Positions 8,395-17,109 of a stretch of 29,133 nt of DNA are shown piece after piece. The position numbers and the translations under genes were made by a program. How positions within the stretch are numbered: position 1 is the first letter of the stretch; each line of letters starts with the position of its first letter. The stretch covers positions 15,370 through 44,502 of the forward strand of contig DAKS01000017.1 in the NCBI GenBank assembly GCA_002499195.1. The letters run 5' to 3'. This DNA comes from Euryarchaeota archaeon UBA443. Its GTDB lineage: Archaea > Thermoplasmatota > Poseidoniia > Poseidoniales > Poseidoniaceae. The notes under the pieces are model-generated. The model saw only the letters and a program-made list of their open reading frames with translations. It was not told the origin of the DNA and did no database searches.

Positions 8395-11300
8395 TCAATC
8401 TTCGTCGTCTTCGTAGTCGTCTTCGTCATCGTAGTCGTCTTCGTCTTCCCAGTCCATCTCTTCGTCTTCACCAAATGCACCATCGCCAAGGTCGACTGCG
8501 GTTCGACTTGCTACTGTTGCTACAACCACGAGAATAAGGATGGTCGAAACGGCAAAGATCCACGCCAATGGATGCTCACGTGGAGAATCCAACCAGCCAA
8601 GATATTGTCCGTAAGCTATGTTGATGTCGTGTTCAGCAGTGTTATCGTTATCGTTAACTTCGACCAAGACATTGCCATAATCGACTTCAACTCGAACACG
8701 ATCAACGTTTCCAACTTCCCAGTTTACAGTAACAGGGACGCTTTCCCCACCTTCAATGCCGATGATTGCTTTTACATCGAATGGCTCATCCGAATCGCCT
8801 GCAAAGAAGGCTACTTTGAACTGAGAAGTTGTTGGCCCTCCGTTATTGATGACGGTTGCTGTGATTTCGATATCAGTTCCAGGTGAAACATGGTCATCGG
8901 ACACGGTGATGGATTTGACTCGAAGTTCAGGACCAACTGCACCCAAACGCACCCACTGGCGTTCAAAGTCCGTATCATCGAAGGCCAATTCAGGGATTGG
9001 GCTTGCTTCAGAATTGGAGACAACAGGGAATTGATTTCCTGCAGCATCCCATCCAGTCATGTAGAATCCAACGAAATCACCTGCTTGTGGAATAATGGTC
9101 CCACCAGCTGTAATATCGACTTCACCAGTCCAAAAGACAGTTTGTCCCTCTTGCTGCATACCGAGCAGGGAAGAGCCAGCACCGATGGTAACGGTACGGG
9201 TCTGATCACGCATAACCCAGTGAATCATTTGTTCTGATCCAGTTAAGTCAGCATCCTCTGAACCCTGGAATTCAACATAGATCGATGACAAATCGTTCGA
9301 TGGAGAAACATCGATGACATTCAATGGAGCCATTCGTCGCACAACCCGAGGAGCAGCATCGTCGACAACCACTTGAAGGGTGGTCGAAACAAGTGTTCCC
9401 GTCATATCTTCACCACGGCCTGGAATATTTGTGATTGAAATCAAGCAAGTGCGACTAGGGGAGGATTGCAGCGACTTTGCTGAATCGAGTGGAACTTCGA
9501 TGAGATATTCACCATCTTCGGTCAGTGAACCATCGCTCCACAGCTTTTCACCATCGAATACTTCGACCAAGATACCGACGTCACGAGGAGCTGGTACGTT
9601 ACTACCTTCGTAGACAACACGGCCGCTGAAAGCGAGGCGGTCGTCCTTACGAACACGTGTACCATCTGCAACAGGGCCAGTTCGAGGCTCACTAATATCT
9701 TCGACAATGTAATCGGTTGGGGATAGAGTAAAGTCGTTCTCAACACGGAATGTGTGCTCAAGAATCAGTAATTCCCTGTCTTCCATCGATCCACGCTCCT
9801 TGAACAACAGTGCAAGATCGCCCATTTCCTCATCAGGCCAATCCCAAGCGAAAACAAAGTTGTAAGTGACAATAATCCAAGGAAGACCGGATTCGTTTGT
9901 CGTTTCCCACATTGTACTCGTCGGTAGGATGTGGATGTAGGTGCTTTCACTCCAGAAAGTATTGTTCAATCCAGAATAGGAAATGCGTTGTGCATCTCGG
10001 CTTGGATTTGGTCCTTCAAAGTCAAAGACGAGTGAAATATGTTCAAAGTCAATCGCAGTGTTGGCATCGATGAAGCCTACCGTGATAGATTGCTCAAGGC
10101 CTGCAAAGACCGGTTCATCATCGCTATGACCAACCCATTCAAGTCCGGTAAAGATGGCTTCAGAATCCTTCCGAGTTTGGAAGGTTGCATCATCGAAATT
10201 GAATCCTGGGGCGGAGTTGAGGTTGTACAAGATCCCTTCATCGTCGTACTCAGTGTAAAACACTGGATTACCAGCCTGATCGCCACCCGACCAATAATAG
10301 GAGACACGACCCATGTTCGGATTCCGTGAGTGGTCAATGGTAGTCATGAACCACTTGCTCTTACTCGTACTCATATTCGTGACATGCTTGCTTGCATACT
10401 CGGAGTCATCAGCGATGCCGTTACGATTTAGATCATGGTCGGCTTCAACCCAATACATGAGAGTTAGTTCCATAGGAACTCCAATCTCATCATGAACGAG
10501 TATTCGTACATCTTGTTGGTTAACGCCCGCTTCATACGAACCATCCTCTGGGAAGACTGCACGTCGTTCAGGAGGTGTTGCATCGACACGGAAGGTGCGG
10601 CTCCAATCGGAGTTAGGCGCCATAACATGTGTAGGATTGCGCTCGTTGTATGTCTGTACTTCGTAATTCAAACCATCTGGAACGTCAATGTTGGGCGTTA
10701 CCACACTGATGAAGAATGAACCGTTGTTATTGGTCGTATCCCTGGCGGTTGATTCTACCCAACCGTTTCGTGAAATTCGGACGTCGAAGGCACTGTCTAG
10801 TGGAGCATCATCGGTTTCCATAAACCACATAGCACCTTGGAAGTGAAGCGTTTCACCAGCAGCAACCCATGCGTTATTTGGAACATCATCTCGCACAAGG
10901 CCGCCTTCATTATCTCGAACCTTCATCCAACCAAGCCCAAAGGTTCGATTGACACGTAGTCCCTCATCACTGATCAAATCAAGTGGTGCGAATCCAGCAG
11001 AACCACTATCATCCAAACATCCAGCCTTGAATCGGACGTTGTTTTGGTCCGGGAATTCGCTAGTAATACGGAATAGCCAATGGATTTCGAGAATACTATT
11101 GTTGAGAATTGAATAGGAATTTCCATCCATGACAACATATCCATCTGGATCATTTGGTGATGGGAAAATGTCCCCATCTTGCCAGAAGAGAGTTGGGTTT
11201 GCACTTGCAGAACTTGTCATCAGCGTGAGAGTTGCCTCGCGAATCTTCGTAGCGCTTTCACCTACGATGTGTCGAGTTACGACCTCGTATGGTTCAGTTC

Positions 11301-13497
11301 GCTCATGCAGGATTTCACCTTCAGGAATGTTGATTTCAAGGTTGACGGTTTGGATGGTGTATGTGACGCTGAATGATGTCAAAGTAAGGATTCCACTGCT
11401 ATCAGAGGTCAAATCGATTGGAATATCAACAAATCCAGCACCGGTGTCTGGAATTCGATCGTTGAAACCTTTGACGATTGCATTCGTGGCACTAACTGCA
11501 GTGATGGTTTTGGTTCCAACCAATGGGCCAGTTTCCTTCCAACCAACCGTTGGAGTCAATGGTGGATTGAACCCTTGTGGAATAGGAGAGGGCGTATGGA
11601 TTTCAAATCCTGGATTCTCTGGCGCATTGCTGTGGAGAGCAACTTGAATGTCATGTAACACAGGCGTGTAGGCATTGTTGCTTGTCGAGAAAGAAACTCG
11701 GAGACATAGATATCCATAACTCGGTGTTGTGAATGCCTTGGTCAAACCACTTTGTCCAAATGTTGTGAGTCCGCTGCTGCACAGGCTTGAGGTGCTTCCT
11801 CCAAGTTGTACGGTGATTGATGTACTTGCAGGAATTGTCGCGTTGTAATTGATGGTTGCAGCCACATAAGATGGGAATGGGTTGTTGTAATTCGAACGGA
11901 GGTAGAAGTTTCCACTGTTGTAGTAATTCGTAGTGTACTGTATCGTAACCTGATCAAGAATAGGAGTTGCAGACGATGTGCCATTTAGCGTTGCTCGCCA
12001 TGTGATTTTGTTCCCACTGTTTGCAAAGGTCTTGGTTGAACCAACGCGAATCGATTTCCACGTAGCACCATTATCGTTGGAGACATCTATGTCAATCGAA
12101 GTTCCCGATGGCTTGTATCCGATTGCGCTTTCGAGCTTGATTTGATCAATTGCTCGGCTTGCAGTTGTGGTCTGGCCGTAAATTGTTGTCGATGTCGAGG
12201 TTGGTGTGCGACTATCGGTAACTCCACCATCGCCCCACATGTGGACTTTTCTTTGGACTGAATTACAGTACGATGTATGATAACAAGAGTAGTAGATCTT
12301 ACCATCGTCCTCGATTTGTGTAATACCGTAATGGCCGCCGTTTGGCATTTCTTGGACACCCATCTTCTCGATATTGAAACCGTTCATGTTGAAGTGATGA
12401 TGACGGGAACCTTGGACATTGTATTCATTGAGAATAATTCTAGGCAGGTCGACAATCAAGCCAGAGTTTGGATTCCCTGCTGTCGAGGTGGTCTTGTAGT
12501 TGTAATCTGCTGCATTACCCAGCGACCATGTCGAGTTGATTGAGCGAGGATTGCTTGGATTGACCTCCATCAAATATCGATTGTAGGTTGGGTAGGTTGA
12601 CGAATCATAGTAACTGAGATACATCTTGCCTGTATCATCATCAAAGTCGACACCAGTGAGGTAGTACGGATAGCCATAACTGTAGTAGGTGGAACACTGC
12701 CATTGTGTCTTTGCTGTATTGAGCGTCCACTTGGTCAGATAATAGTAGGAATAGGAAACAGTCCAGATGTTTCCATTTGAATCAACGGCTGCATCGTACC
12801 AATAGCTTGAGACTTGAGATATACAACCCGATGTGCTGATGCTTGCCGATCCAAGCAATGCTCCGGTTGTTGCGTTGAATCGTTGAATACTTGGAGCAGT
12901 GTACATCGAAGTGCCTGAGTAACGAGTAGCGTGAATCTCATCTTCGGAAACAGGTACGACGATTCCACGATAGTTCCAACTTGCGCTGGAGGAAACGGAC
13001 AGGTCTGTGAATTGCTTCGTAACACTGTTGTAGCCTTGGTCTCCGAGTGCAACGAATTGCCCAGTTGAATTGAGGGTAGCAGAATTTGCAGCGGAGAGAT
13101 CGTTGCTCCCGCGGAAGGTTACGGCATTATTTGTTGGGTTTCCACGCAATCCAATCTCATTGTCGGCAGTTTCAAGGTTGGATCGAGAGCCATATGCGAA
13201 TGAACCGGTTTGCTTGTTAGACCATTGCCCTATACCTGCACCACCAAAGTCGCTGTTGTCGGTCATGTTGCTCCAAGTTGTGGTACTAGCTTCACCGAGG
13301 AAGTTGAATTGTGCTGATGTAACCTCCGCTCCGAATGGGAACGTAATGACGCCAGCAGAGCCATTCCCTTGGCCGCTGAAGGTGTGCGTGTAAGAGGTTG
13401 AACCTCCTTTGAATTGTGTTTCTGTCGTCGCTGAGGAAGCGAGTGGAGCCATTACGGAGATGAAGAAAAGAAGGACGAGGAAAACTGCTTTTCGCAT
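8395..13497 (-). CDS. Giant secreted surface protein with CARDB-like domain, C-terminal membrane anchor and acidic tail
   Basis: The protein (1700 residues from the ATG at 13497) begins with a signal peptide (MRKAVFLVLLFFISVMAPLA, likely cut after ASSA). The N-terminal 450 residues are Ser/Thr/Tyr/Asn-rich, with propeller-like repeats (DAAVDSNGNIWTVSY, GVDFDDDTGKMYLSY). The middle consists of beta-sandwich, Ig-like segments. A calcium-loop-like motif, DLNRNGIADDSE, lies near residue 1025. Near residues 1520-1635 is a CARDB-like domain (ITVSDDHVSPGTDIEITATV). One membrane helix follows (WIFAVSTILILVVVATV), then a cytoplasmic tail of about 35 residues that is almost all D, E and Y. An outward-facing, single-pass adhesin or envelope-scaffold protein is inferred; no enzyme motif is seen. 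A GTG five codons upstream (13512) is an alternative start. No sortase-type signal is visible. Cell-surface location is confident; the function is unknown. Confidence 0.85.
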   Translation of the reverse strand: MRKAVFLVLLFFISVMAPLASSATTETQFKGGSTSYTHTFSGQGNGSAGVITFPFGAEVTSAQFNFLGEASTTTWSNMTDNSDFGGAGIGQWSNKQTGSFAYGSRSNLETADNEIGLRGNPTNNAVTFRGSNDLSAANSATLNSTGQFVALGDQGYNSVTKQFTDLSVSSSASWNYRGIVVPVSEDEIHATRYSGTSMYTAPSIQRFNATTGALLGSASISTSGCISQVSSYWYDAAVDSNGNIWTVSYSYYYLTKWTLNTAKTQWQCSTYYSYGYPYYLTGVDFDDDTGKMYLSYYDSSTYPTYNRYLMEVNPSNPRSINSTWSLGNAADYNYKTTSTAGNPNSGLIVDLPRIILNEYNVQGSRHHHFNMNGFNIEKMGVQEMPNGGHYGITQIEDDGKIYYSCYHTSYCNSVQRKVHMWGDGGVTDSRTPTSTSTTIYGQTTTASRAIDQIKLESAIGYKPSGTSIDIDVSNDNGATWKSIRVGSTKTFANSGNKITWRATLNGTSSATPILDQVTIQYTTNYYNSGNFYLRSNYNNPFPSYVAATINYNATIPASTSITVQLGGSTSSLCSSGLTTFGQSGLTKAFTTPSYGYLCLRVSFSTSNNAYTPVLHDIQVALHSNAPENPGFEIHTPSPIPQGFNPPLTPTVGWKETGPLVGTKTITAVSATNAIVKGFNDRIPDTGAGFVDIPIDLTSDSSGILTLTSFSVTYTIQTVNLEINIPEGEILHERTEPYEVVTRHIVGESATKIREATLTLMTSSASANPTLFWQDGDIFPSPNDPDGYVVMDGNSYSILNNSILEIHWLFRITSEFPDQNNVRFKAGCLDDSGSAGFAPLDLISDEGLRVNRTFGLGWMKVRDNEGGLVRDDVPNNAWVAAGETLHFQGAMWFMETDDAPLDSAFDVRISRNGWVESTARDTTNNNGSFFISVVTPNIDVPDGLNYEVQTYNERNPTHVMAPNSDWSRTFRVDATPPERRAVFPEDGSYEAGVNQQDVRILVHDEIGVPMELTLMYWVEADHDLNRNGIADDSEYASKHVTNMSTSKSKWFMTTIDHSRNPNMGRVSYYWSGGDQAGNPVFYTEYDDEGILYNLNSAPGFNFDDATFQTRKDSEAIFTGLEWVGHSDDEPVFAGLEQSITVGFIDANTAIDFEHISLVFDFEGPNPSRDAQRISYSGLNNTFWSESTYIHILPTSTMWETTNESGLPWIIVTYNFVFAWDWPDEEMGDLALLFKERGSMEDRELLILEHTFRVENDFTLSPTDYIVEDISEPRTGPVADGTRVRKDDRLAFSGRVVYEGSNVPAPRDVGILVEVFDGEKLWSDGSLTEDGEYLIEVPLDSAKSLQSSPSRTCLISITNIPGRGEDMTGTLVSTTLQVVVDDAAPRVVRRMAPLNVIDVSPSNDLSSIYVEFQGSEDADLTGSEQMIHWVMRDQTRTVTIGAGSSLLGMQQEGQTVFWTGEVDITAGGTIIPQAGDFVGFYMTGWDAAGNQFPVVSNSEASPIPELAFDDTDFERQWVRLGAVGPELRVKSITVSDDHVSPGTDIEITATVINNGGPTTSQFKVAFFAGDSDEPFDVKAIIGIEGGESVPVTVNWEVGNVDRVRVEVDYGNVLVEVNDNDNTAEHDINIAYGQYLGWLDSPREHPLAWIFAVSTILILVVVATVASRTAVDLGDGAFGEDEEMDWEDEDDYDDEDDYEDDED
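8411..8445 (-). repeat. Tandem 18-bp repeat encoding the acidic tail
   Basis: On the plus strand a 17-base unit (TCGTAGTCGTCTTCGTC) occurs at 8411-8427 and again, identical, at 8429-8445, a period of 18 bases or six codons. It lies inside the C-terminal Asp/Glu/Tyr tail of the giant surface protein. Similar TCGTC/TTC-rich sequence continues on both sides. It probably arose by slippage, so tail length may vary between strains. Confidence 0.8.
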
Positions 13498-13623
13498 AGT
13501 GTACACACCCACTATATTCCACTATCTTAGTTTAGCATATCAACGCATCGGCGAACGGTCACTGCACAATTTTCCGCAATTGTCTTGAAGAGCATCGTTC
13601 ATAGGTGTGCTTGAGGGGCAGAG

Positions 13624-14007
13624 ATGGCAGGTCTATTTTCACGATGGTGGGCGGCTCAACATGGACGGCAATATTCAATTTTAGTGACGCTATTTGGTGC
13701 CTTTTTGGTGCTCTTTTTGGCTGGATTATTCCAACTCCTATTCCTCCAAGATTCTGAAACATGGGGCGAGTATACAGGAGGTGCGATTGGATTGCTTGTT
13801 ATTGCCGCAACCGCACTTATTTTCGTAACACCCGAATTTCTGGTGTTCAAGGGACATGTCAACACCCTGAATGAATTGTATGAAATCCGAAGTACTGCTG
13901 AATTAAAACGCCGTCGTTCCGAAGGAGATCGTTCTGCAGCAGCACTCGGCGCAGGTTACGAGGAACGATGGAATGAGTTCCTTCAAGAACGTGGCATGCG
14001 ACGCTAA
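13624..14007 (+). CDS. Small membrane protein of unknown function
   Basis: Unrecognised 127-residue protein. The N-terminus (MAGLFSRWWAAQHGRQ) is basic and amphipathic. Two hydrophobic helices follow, about residues 20-41 (ILVTLFGAFLVLFLAGLFQL) and 56-72 (GLLVIAATALIFVTP), then a soluble, charged helical C-terminus with an RRR cluster near residue 97 that ends RGMRR. The short helix-helix loop contains an acidic patch. The start is supported by SD GAGGGG (13613-13618) five bases before the ATG. The signal peptidase gene begins 15 bases after the stop, so the two are almost certainly cotranscribed. A role linked to secretion or signal peptidase is possible, but only from position. It diverges from the giant surface protein gene across 126 bases. 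Confidence 0.75.
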   Translation: MAGLFSRWWAAQHGRQYSILVTLFGAFLVLFLAGLFQLLFLQDSETWGEYTGGAIGLLVIAATALIFVTPEFLVFKGHVNTLNELYEIRSTAELKRRRSEGDRSAAALGAGYEERWNEFLQERGMRR

Positions 14008-14022
14008 ACTGGTGGCGATTGT

Positions 14023-15021
14023 TTGCAACCTTCGAGTTCAGCAAAACTTCTATTCCGTGAGGTATTGCTCGCGGGTGGCATGATTGTCGTTCTCATTGCA
14101 GCACTGTATGCTCACACACAATCCATGCCTCCCTTGGTCGTTGTCGAATCATCGAGCATGGTGCATGTCAGTGATGGAGAAGTTGGTAGCATCGATGCTG
14201 GTGATCTTATTTTGGTGCACAAATCCTCATTCGACAACATCGTTACATTCGCAGAAGCAACCGATCCATCAAATCCGTATTACGGCCACGAATCACATGG
14301 AATGGAAGGCGATGTGGTCATCTACAAGAAAAACGGAGAGTCGTCGACTCCAATCATTCACCGTGCTATTTTGCGGGTTGTACCGAACGAGGCATATCCT
14401 GCCGTATTGGGAGATGATGATCCGTGCCCTGAGGGAGGTAGTTACGATTCAGAATGGAGCATCAACGGTAGTCAAGGAGCGTGTGTTCTGACTTGGGATG
14501 TTCCTGGGACCAACGTTGTCGATCAAAGCAGCATCACGATCGCTTTTGATGGAATTGATGCTGGATACTACGATTGCAAACGTTTTGTTCATGCAGGAGT
14601 TGAACCACATTTGCGCGTTCATGAGTGGGTTCCAAAACATTCTGGATTGTTGACACTAGGAGATGCTAACAAGTGTTCAGTCGATCAAGGCCATGAGGCA
14701 GTCAACGGGTCATCTGGTCTTCAATCGCTCGATGGCTCATTGTTAGGCCCAGTTCAGGAGAGTTGGCTTGTCGGTCGTGCTGGTGGTGAAATCCCTTGGC
14801 TTGGAGCGGTCAAACTCATGGTCAGTGGTTCAGGACCGGGTTTGACCTATGTTCCAGGGTCATCGATCATGTATCTGCTTGCATGTATTGGAGGTGTTCT
14901 TGTATTCCCGATGATAGCAGATCCGTTGATTCGAAAGATATTTTCAACATCTCCCGAAAATATCCAAGCGCAGCAGGAAAAAGCATTCTTGATTGCACTA
15001 GGCGTTGATGAAGAGGAATGA
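14023..15021 (+). CDS. Signal peptidase I (archaeal Ser-His-Asp type) with enlarged extracellular domain
   Basis: Membrane-bound peptidase expected to remove signal peptides from Sec/Tat-exported proteins. An N-terminal anchor (about residues 13-31) is followed by box B with the catalytic serine (ESSSM, S45). Next come GDVVIYK and IIHR with catalytic H113, where bacterial enzymes have lysine, then GDANKCSVDQG with candidate acidic residues D214 and D221, and VGRAGGEIPWLG. A second hydrophobic helix lies near residues 286-304. The roughly 100 residues between IIHR and GDAN contain a Cys-bearing insert (GACVLTWDVPGTN and YYDCKRF), making the 332-residue protein larger than typical archaeal enzymes (150-200). 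The start appears to be TTG, preceded by GGTGGCGA; the next in-frame Met would cut into the anchor. It is likely cotranscribed with the small membrane protein. Its stop abuts the stop of the convergent gene. Confidence 0.85.
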   Translation: MQPSSSAKLLFREVLLAGGMIVVLIAALYAHTQSMPPLVVVESSSMVHVSDGEVGSIDAGDLILVHKSSFDNIVTFAEATDPSNPYYGHESHGMEGDVVIYKKNGESSTPIIHRAILRVVPNEAYPAVLGDDDPCPEGGSYDSEWSINGSQGACVLTWDVPGTNVVDQSSITIAFDGIDAGYYDCKRFVHAGVEPHLRVHEWVPKHSGLLTLGDANKCSVDQGHEAVNGSSGLQSLDGSLLGPVQESWLVGRAGGEIPWLGAVKLMVSGSGPGLTYVPGSSIMYLLACIGGVLVFPMIADPLIRKIFSTSPENIQAQQEKAFLIALGVDEEE

Positions 15022-15618
15022 TCACTCCTCACTTTCTGCAACAACTCGATTATGTGCAAGCTTTCGTGCTGCATTGTCAAGACTGATTTGAGTTATGGCT
15101 AACATTTCTGTGGCATATTCAAGGTTTGATTGTTCCAAATATCGCTCAATGCTTGCTTTTGACCGTCGAATGGTCGCAAGTCGCTGTTCCGAACTTTTTG
15201 GTCGAGTTTCTTCACCTCTTTGAGCCATCAACCATTCCTCAAGAAGAGCTTGGCCCCATTCAGGAGCTCTAAATCGAGCAGAGAGAACGATCTCTGCATG
15301 TCGATGACGGAAACGAACACGAGAATCTCGCGTCCGATTCGCTTGTATTGAACCAGGGTTCCATTGTTCGAACGGAATGTGCAAATGGTTTTTGCATCGC
15401 AGGTGCCCATTTTCATCAACGCTTGCATCGATAATCAATGCTCCTCGCTGGAGCCGAATAAAGGCTTGAACAATATCGTCTTCAATCAACCATTCAGCGA
15501 TTTGAACCGATGGTTGACCCCATTTATCGCCAGTCCACGATTCGATAGCATCCCGGTGCAACATGGACAAACCTTCCACTCCCCATTGATGAACCTTCAC
15601 ATCCACGAGTTGGTGCAT
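15022..15618 (-). CDS. Conserved-looking hypothetical soluble protein
   Basis: Unrecognised 198-residue protein with no signal peptide or membrane helix. The N-terminal 120 residues look alpha/beta, with aromatic residues at regular intervals (VHQWGVEGL, SWTGDKWGQP, HIPFEQWNPG, FRAPEWGQA) and a basic strand RDSRVRFRHRHAEIVLSARF. The C-terminal 70 residues are helical and charged. The ATG at 15618 is preferred. A TTG six codons earlier (15636) is also open, but the SD-like GGGGAGGT upstream is too far from the ATG and too close to the TTG, so a leaderless start is possible. It diverges from the site-2 protease with only about 27-33 bases between start codons, and converges on the signal peptidase with no gap. 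Codon use and the tight packing support a real gene; the function is unknown. Confidence 0.65.
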   Translation of the reverse strand: MHQLVDVKVHQWGVEGLSMLHRDAIESWTGDKWGQPSVQIAEWLIEDDIVQAFIRLQRGALIIDASVDENGHLRCKNHLHIPFEQWNPGSIQANRTRDSRVRFRHRHAEIVLSARFRAPEWGQALLEEWLMAQRGEETRPKSSEQRLATIRRSKASIERYLEQSNLEYATEMLAITQISLDNAARKLAHNRVVAESEE

Positions 15619-15645
15619 TGATTGAAATGGAAGCAAACCTCCCCG

Positions 15646-17109
15646 ATGATAATGGCAGCATCATGGGGAGCCGTCGATTTAGACTGGCGCATCATCCCAC
15701 TACTTATTTTCGGGTGGTATTTGCTTCTCAAGCGGTGGGAGAGAGATGGTGTTCTCGATCGATGGAATGCTACCAGAGTGTTTGGTTTCATCCTTATGGT
15801 ACGCACAAAGAGAGGCCTGGATTTGCTCGAAAAGGTTGCGAAACCTCGTCGTTTCTGGAGAATTTATGGAGAGATCTCTCTCTGGGTTTGCACCTTTGCC
15901 ATGTTCATGGTTGCATTAGTCGTAGTGCTTGCATTTGTTGGAGCGCTTCTTTCCCCTCCAGACGTTGATCCACCTTCTGCAAGCGAACTGGTTGCAATCC
16001 CTGGAATCAATCCGGTCATTCCTCTTTGGTGGGGATTGATTGGTTTCATTGTCGCTCTGGTAATTCATGAATTCGGTCACGGTTTGTTAGCACGTGGCCA
16101 TGGTATGCGTATTCGTTCCTTTGGTTTGTTGCAATTAGGCCCGTTACCACTCGGAGCCTTCGCTGAGCCGGAAGGCGAGGAATTGTTCAAAGCGCCTCGA
16201 AGAGAACGACAGCGAATGTTTGCTGCAGGACCTGCAACCAATCTATTTGCTGCATTTGTCCTCCTATTGTTGTTAGGCGGCATTGCAGGTCAGTTTGCAT
16301 CGGGTAACCAATCCATTCACGTGACGGGCATCGTCAAGGGCGAGGGCGCTGATGAAGCAGGAATGCTACCATGGGATACCATCGAGACAATCGGAGGAGA
16401 GGACATTGTCGGACTAGAAGGATTCCGTGATGTCCTTGATCAATACGAAGCTGGTGATTCGGTTTTAATCGGCGTCTTGCATGAAGATGGGACCAGAGAA
16501 ACGGTCACTGCTACGCTTTCAGACAAATACACATACTATCAAAATCTTGGTTATTCCGAGGATCAACTCGATACCCTTTCCGTTAACGAAGGCGATCCAT
16601 TTTTGGGCGTAGAAGGACTTTCCTCGAATACAGCAGGAATCGATCGACTCGCAGGCCCATTGTCTCCTAACGTAGAATATTCGGCCCTTCAACGGGTGAT
16701 TATTGCACCACTTCATGTAGTCACCATCATGATCATTCCTTTCGAATTTCAAGGTGTTGCCATGCATCCGAATGAGGAAGCAATGCTTGAAGCAGATGAT
16801 TCATGGCTTGGAAATCTCATTGGAAAAGAGGGCCTCTTGATATTGGTCAATCTGATGTTTTGGATGATGTGGGTCAACGTTTTACTTGGATTTACCAACC
16901 TCATTCCAATGGTTCCATTCGATGGAGGTCATATGTTCAAGGACATGGTTCATGCTGGTTTATCGCGAGTACGTGCCCTTGGTCGAAAACTCAAATTATG
17001 GAATTTCCATCCATTATGGGTGGACCAGATATCAAGAAAGGCCAGCAATCTTTCCTCACTAGGACTGCTGTTTATTCTACTCTTCATTCTCGTAATACCG
17101 TACTTCTGA
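15646..17109 (+). CDS. Site-2 protease family intramembrane metallopeptidase (M50) with PDZ domain
   Basis: Zinc metalloprotease that cleaves membrane-embedded substrates, typically after a first cut by another protease. The 487-residue protein has the HExxH site in a membrane helix (VIHEFGHG; H141, E142, H145). The second metal-ligand motif is in NLIPMVPFDGGHMF (D426). A PDZ-like domain lies between (about residues 225-295: GIVKGEGADEAGMLPWDTIE and GEDIVGLEGFRDVLD). Hydrophobic helices occur near residues 15-25, 75-105, 125-145, 195-220, 395-425 and at the extreme C-terminus (LGLLFILLFILVIPYF). The frame opens at a TTG (15622); ATGs at 15646 and 15652 are more likely. With signal peptidase nearby and the presenilin-like protease in the same window, it belongs to a membrane-proteolysis neighbourhood. 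The specific substrate is unknown. Confidence 0.9.
   Translation: MIMAASWGAVDLDWRIIPLLIFGWYLLLKRWERDGVLDRWNATRVFGFILMVRTKRGLDLLEKVAKPRRFWRIYGEISLWVCTFAMFMVALVVVLAFVGALLSPPDVDPPSASELVAIPGINPVIPLWWGLIGFIVALVIHEFGHGLLARGHGMRIRSFGLLQLGPLPLGAFAEPEGEELFKAPRRERQRMFAAGPATNLFAAFVLLLLLGGIAGQFASGNQSIHVTGIVKGEGADEAGMLPWDTIETIGGEDIVGLEGFRDVLDQYEAGDSVLIGVLHEDGTRETVTATLSDKYTYYQNLGYSEDQLDTLSVNEGDPFLGVEGLSSNTAGIDRLAGPLSPNVEYSALQRVIIAPLHVVTIMIIPFEFQGVAMHPNEEAMLEADDSWLGNLIGKEGLLILVNLMFWMMWVNVLLGFTNLIPMVPFDGGHMFKDMVHAGLSRVRALGRKLKLWNFHPLWVDQISRKASNLSSLGLLFILLFILVIPYF

Noticed and set aside
8236..8886. A 216-codon plus-strand frame opposite the helicase start and the end of the giant surface protein.
   Set aside because: Its long Val/Phe run (VFVVVFVIVVVFVF) is just the complement of the acidic tail repeat. 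It is a shadow of real coding sequence.
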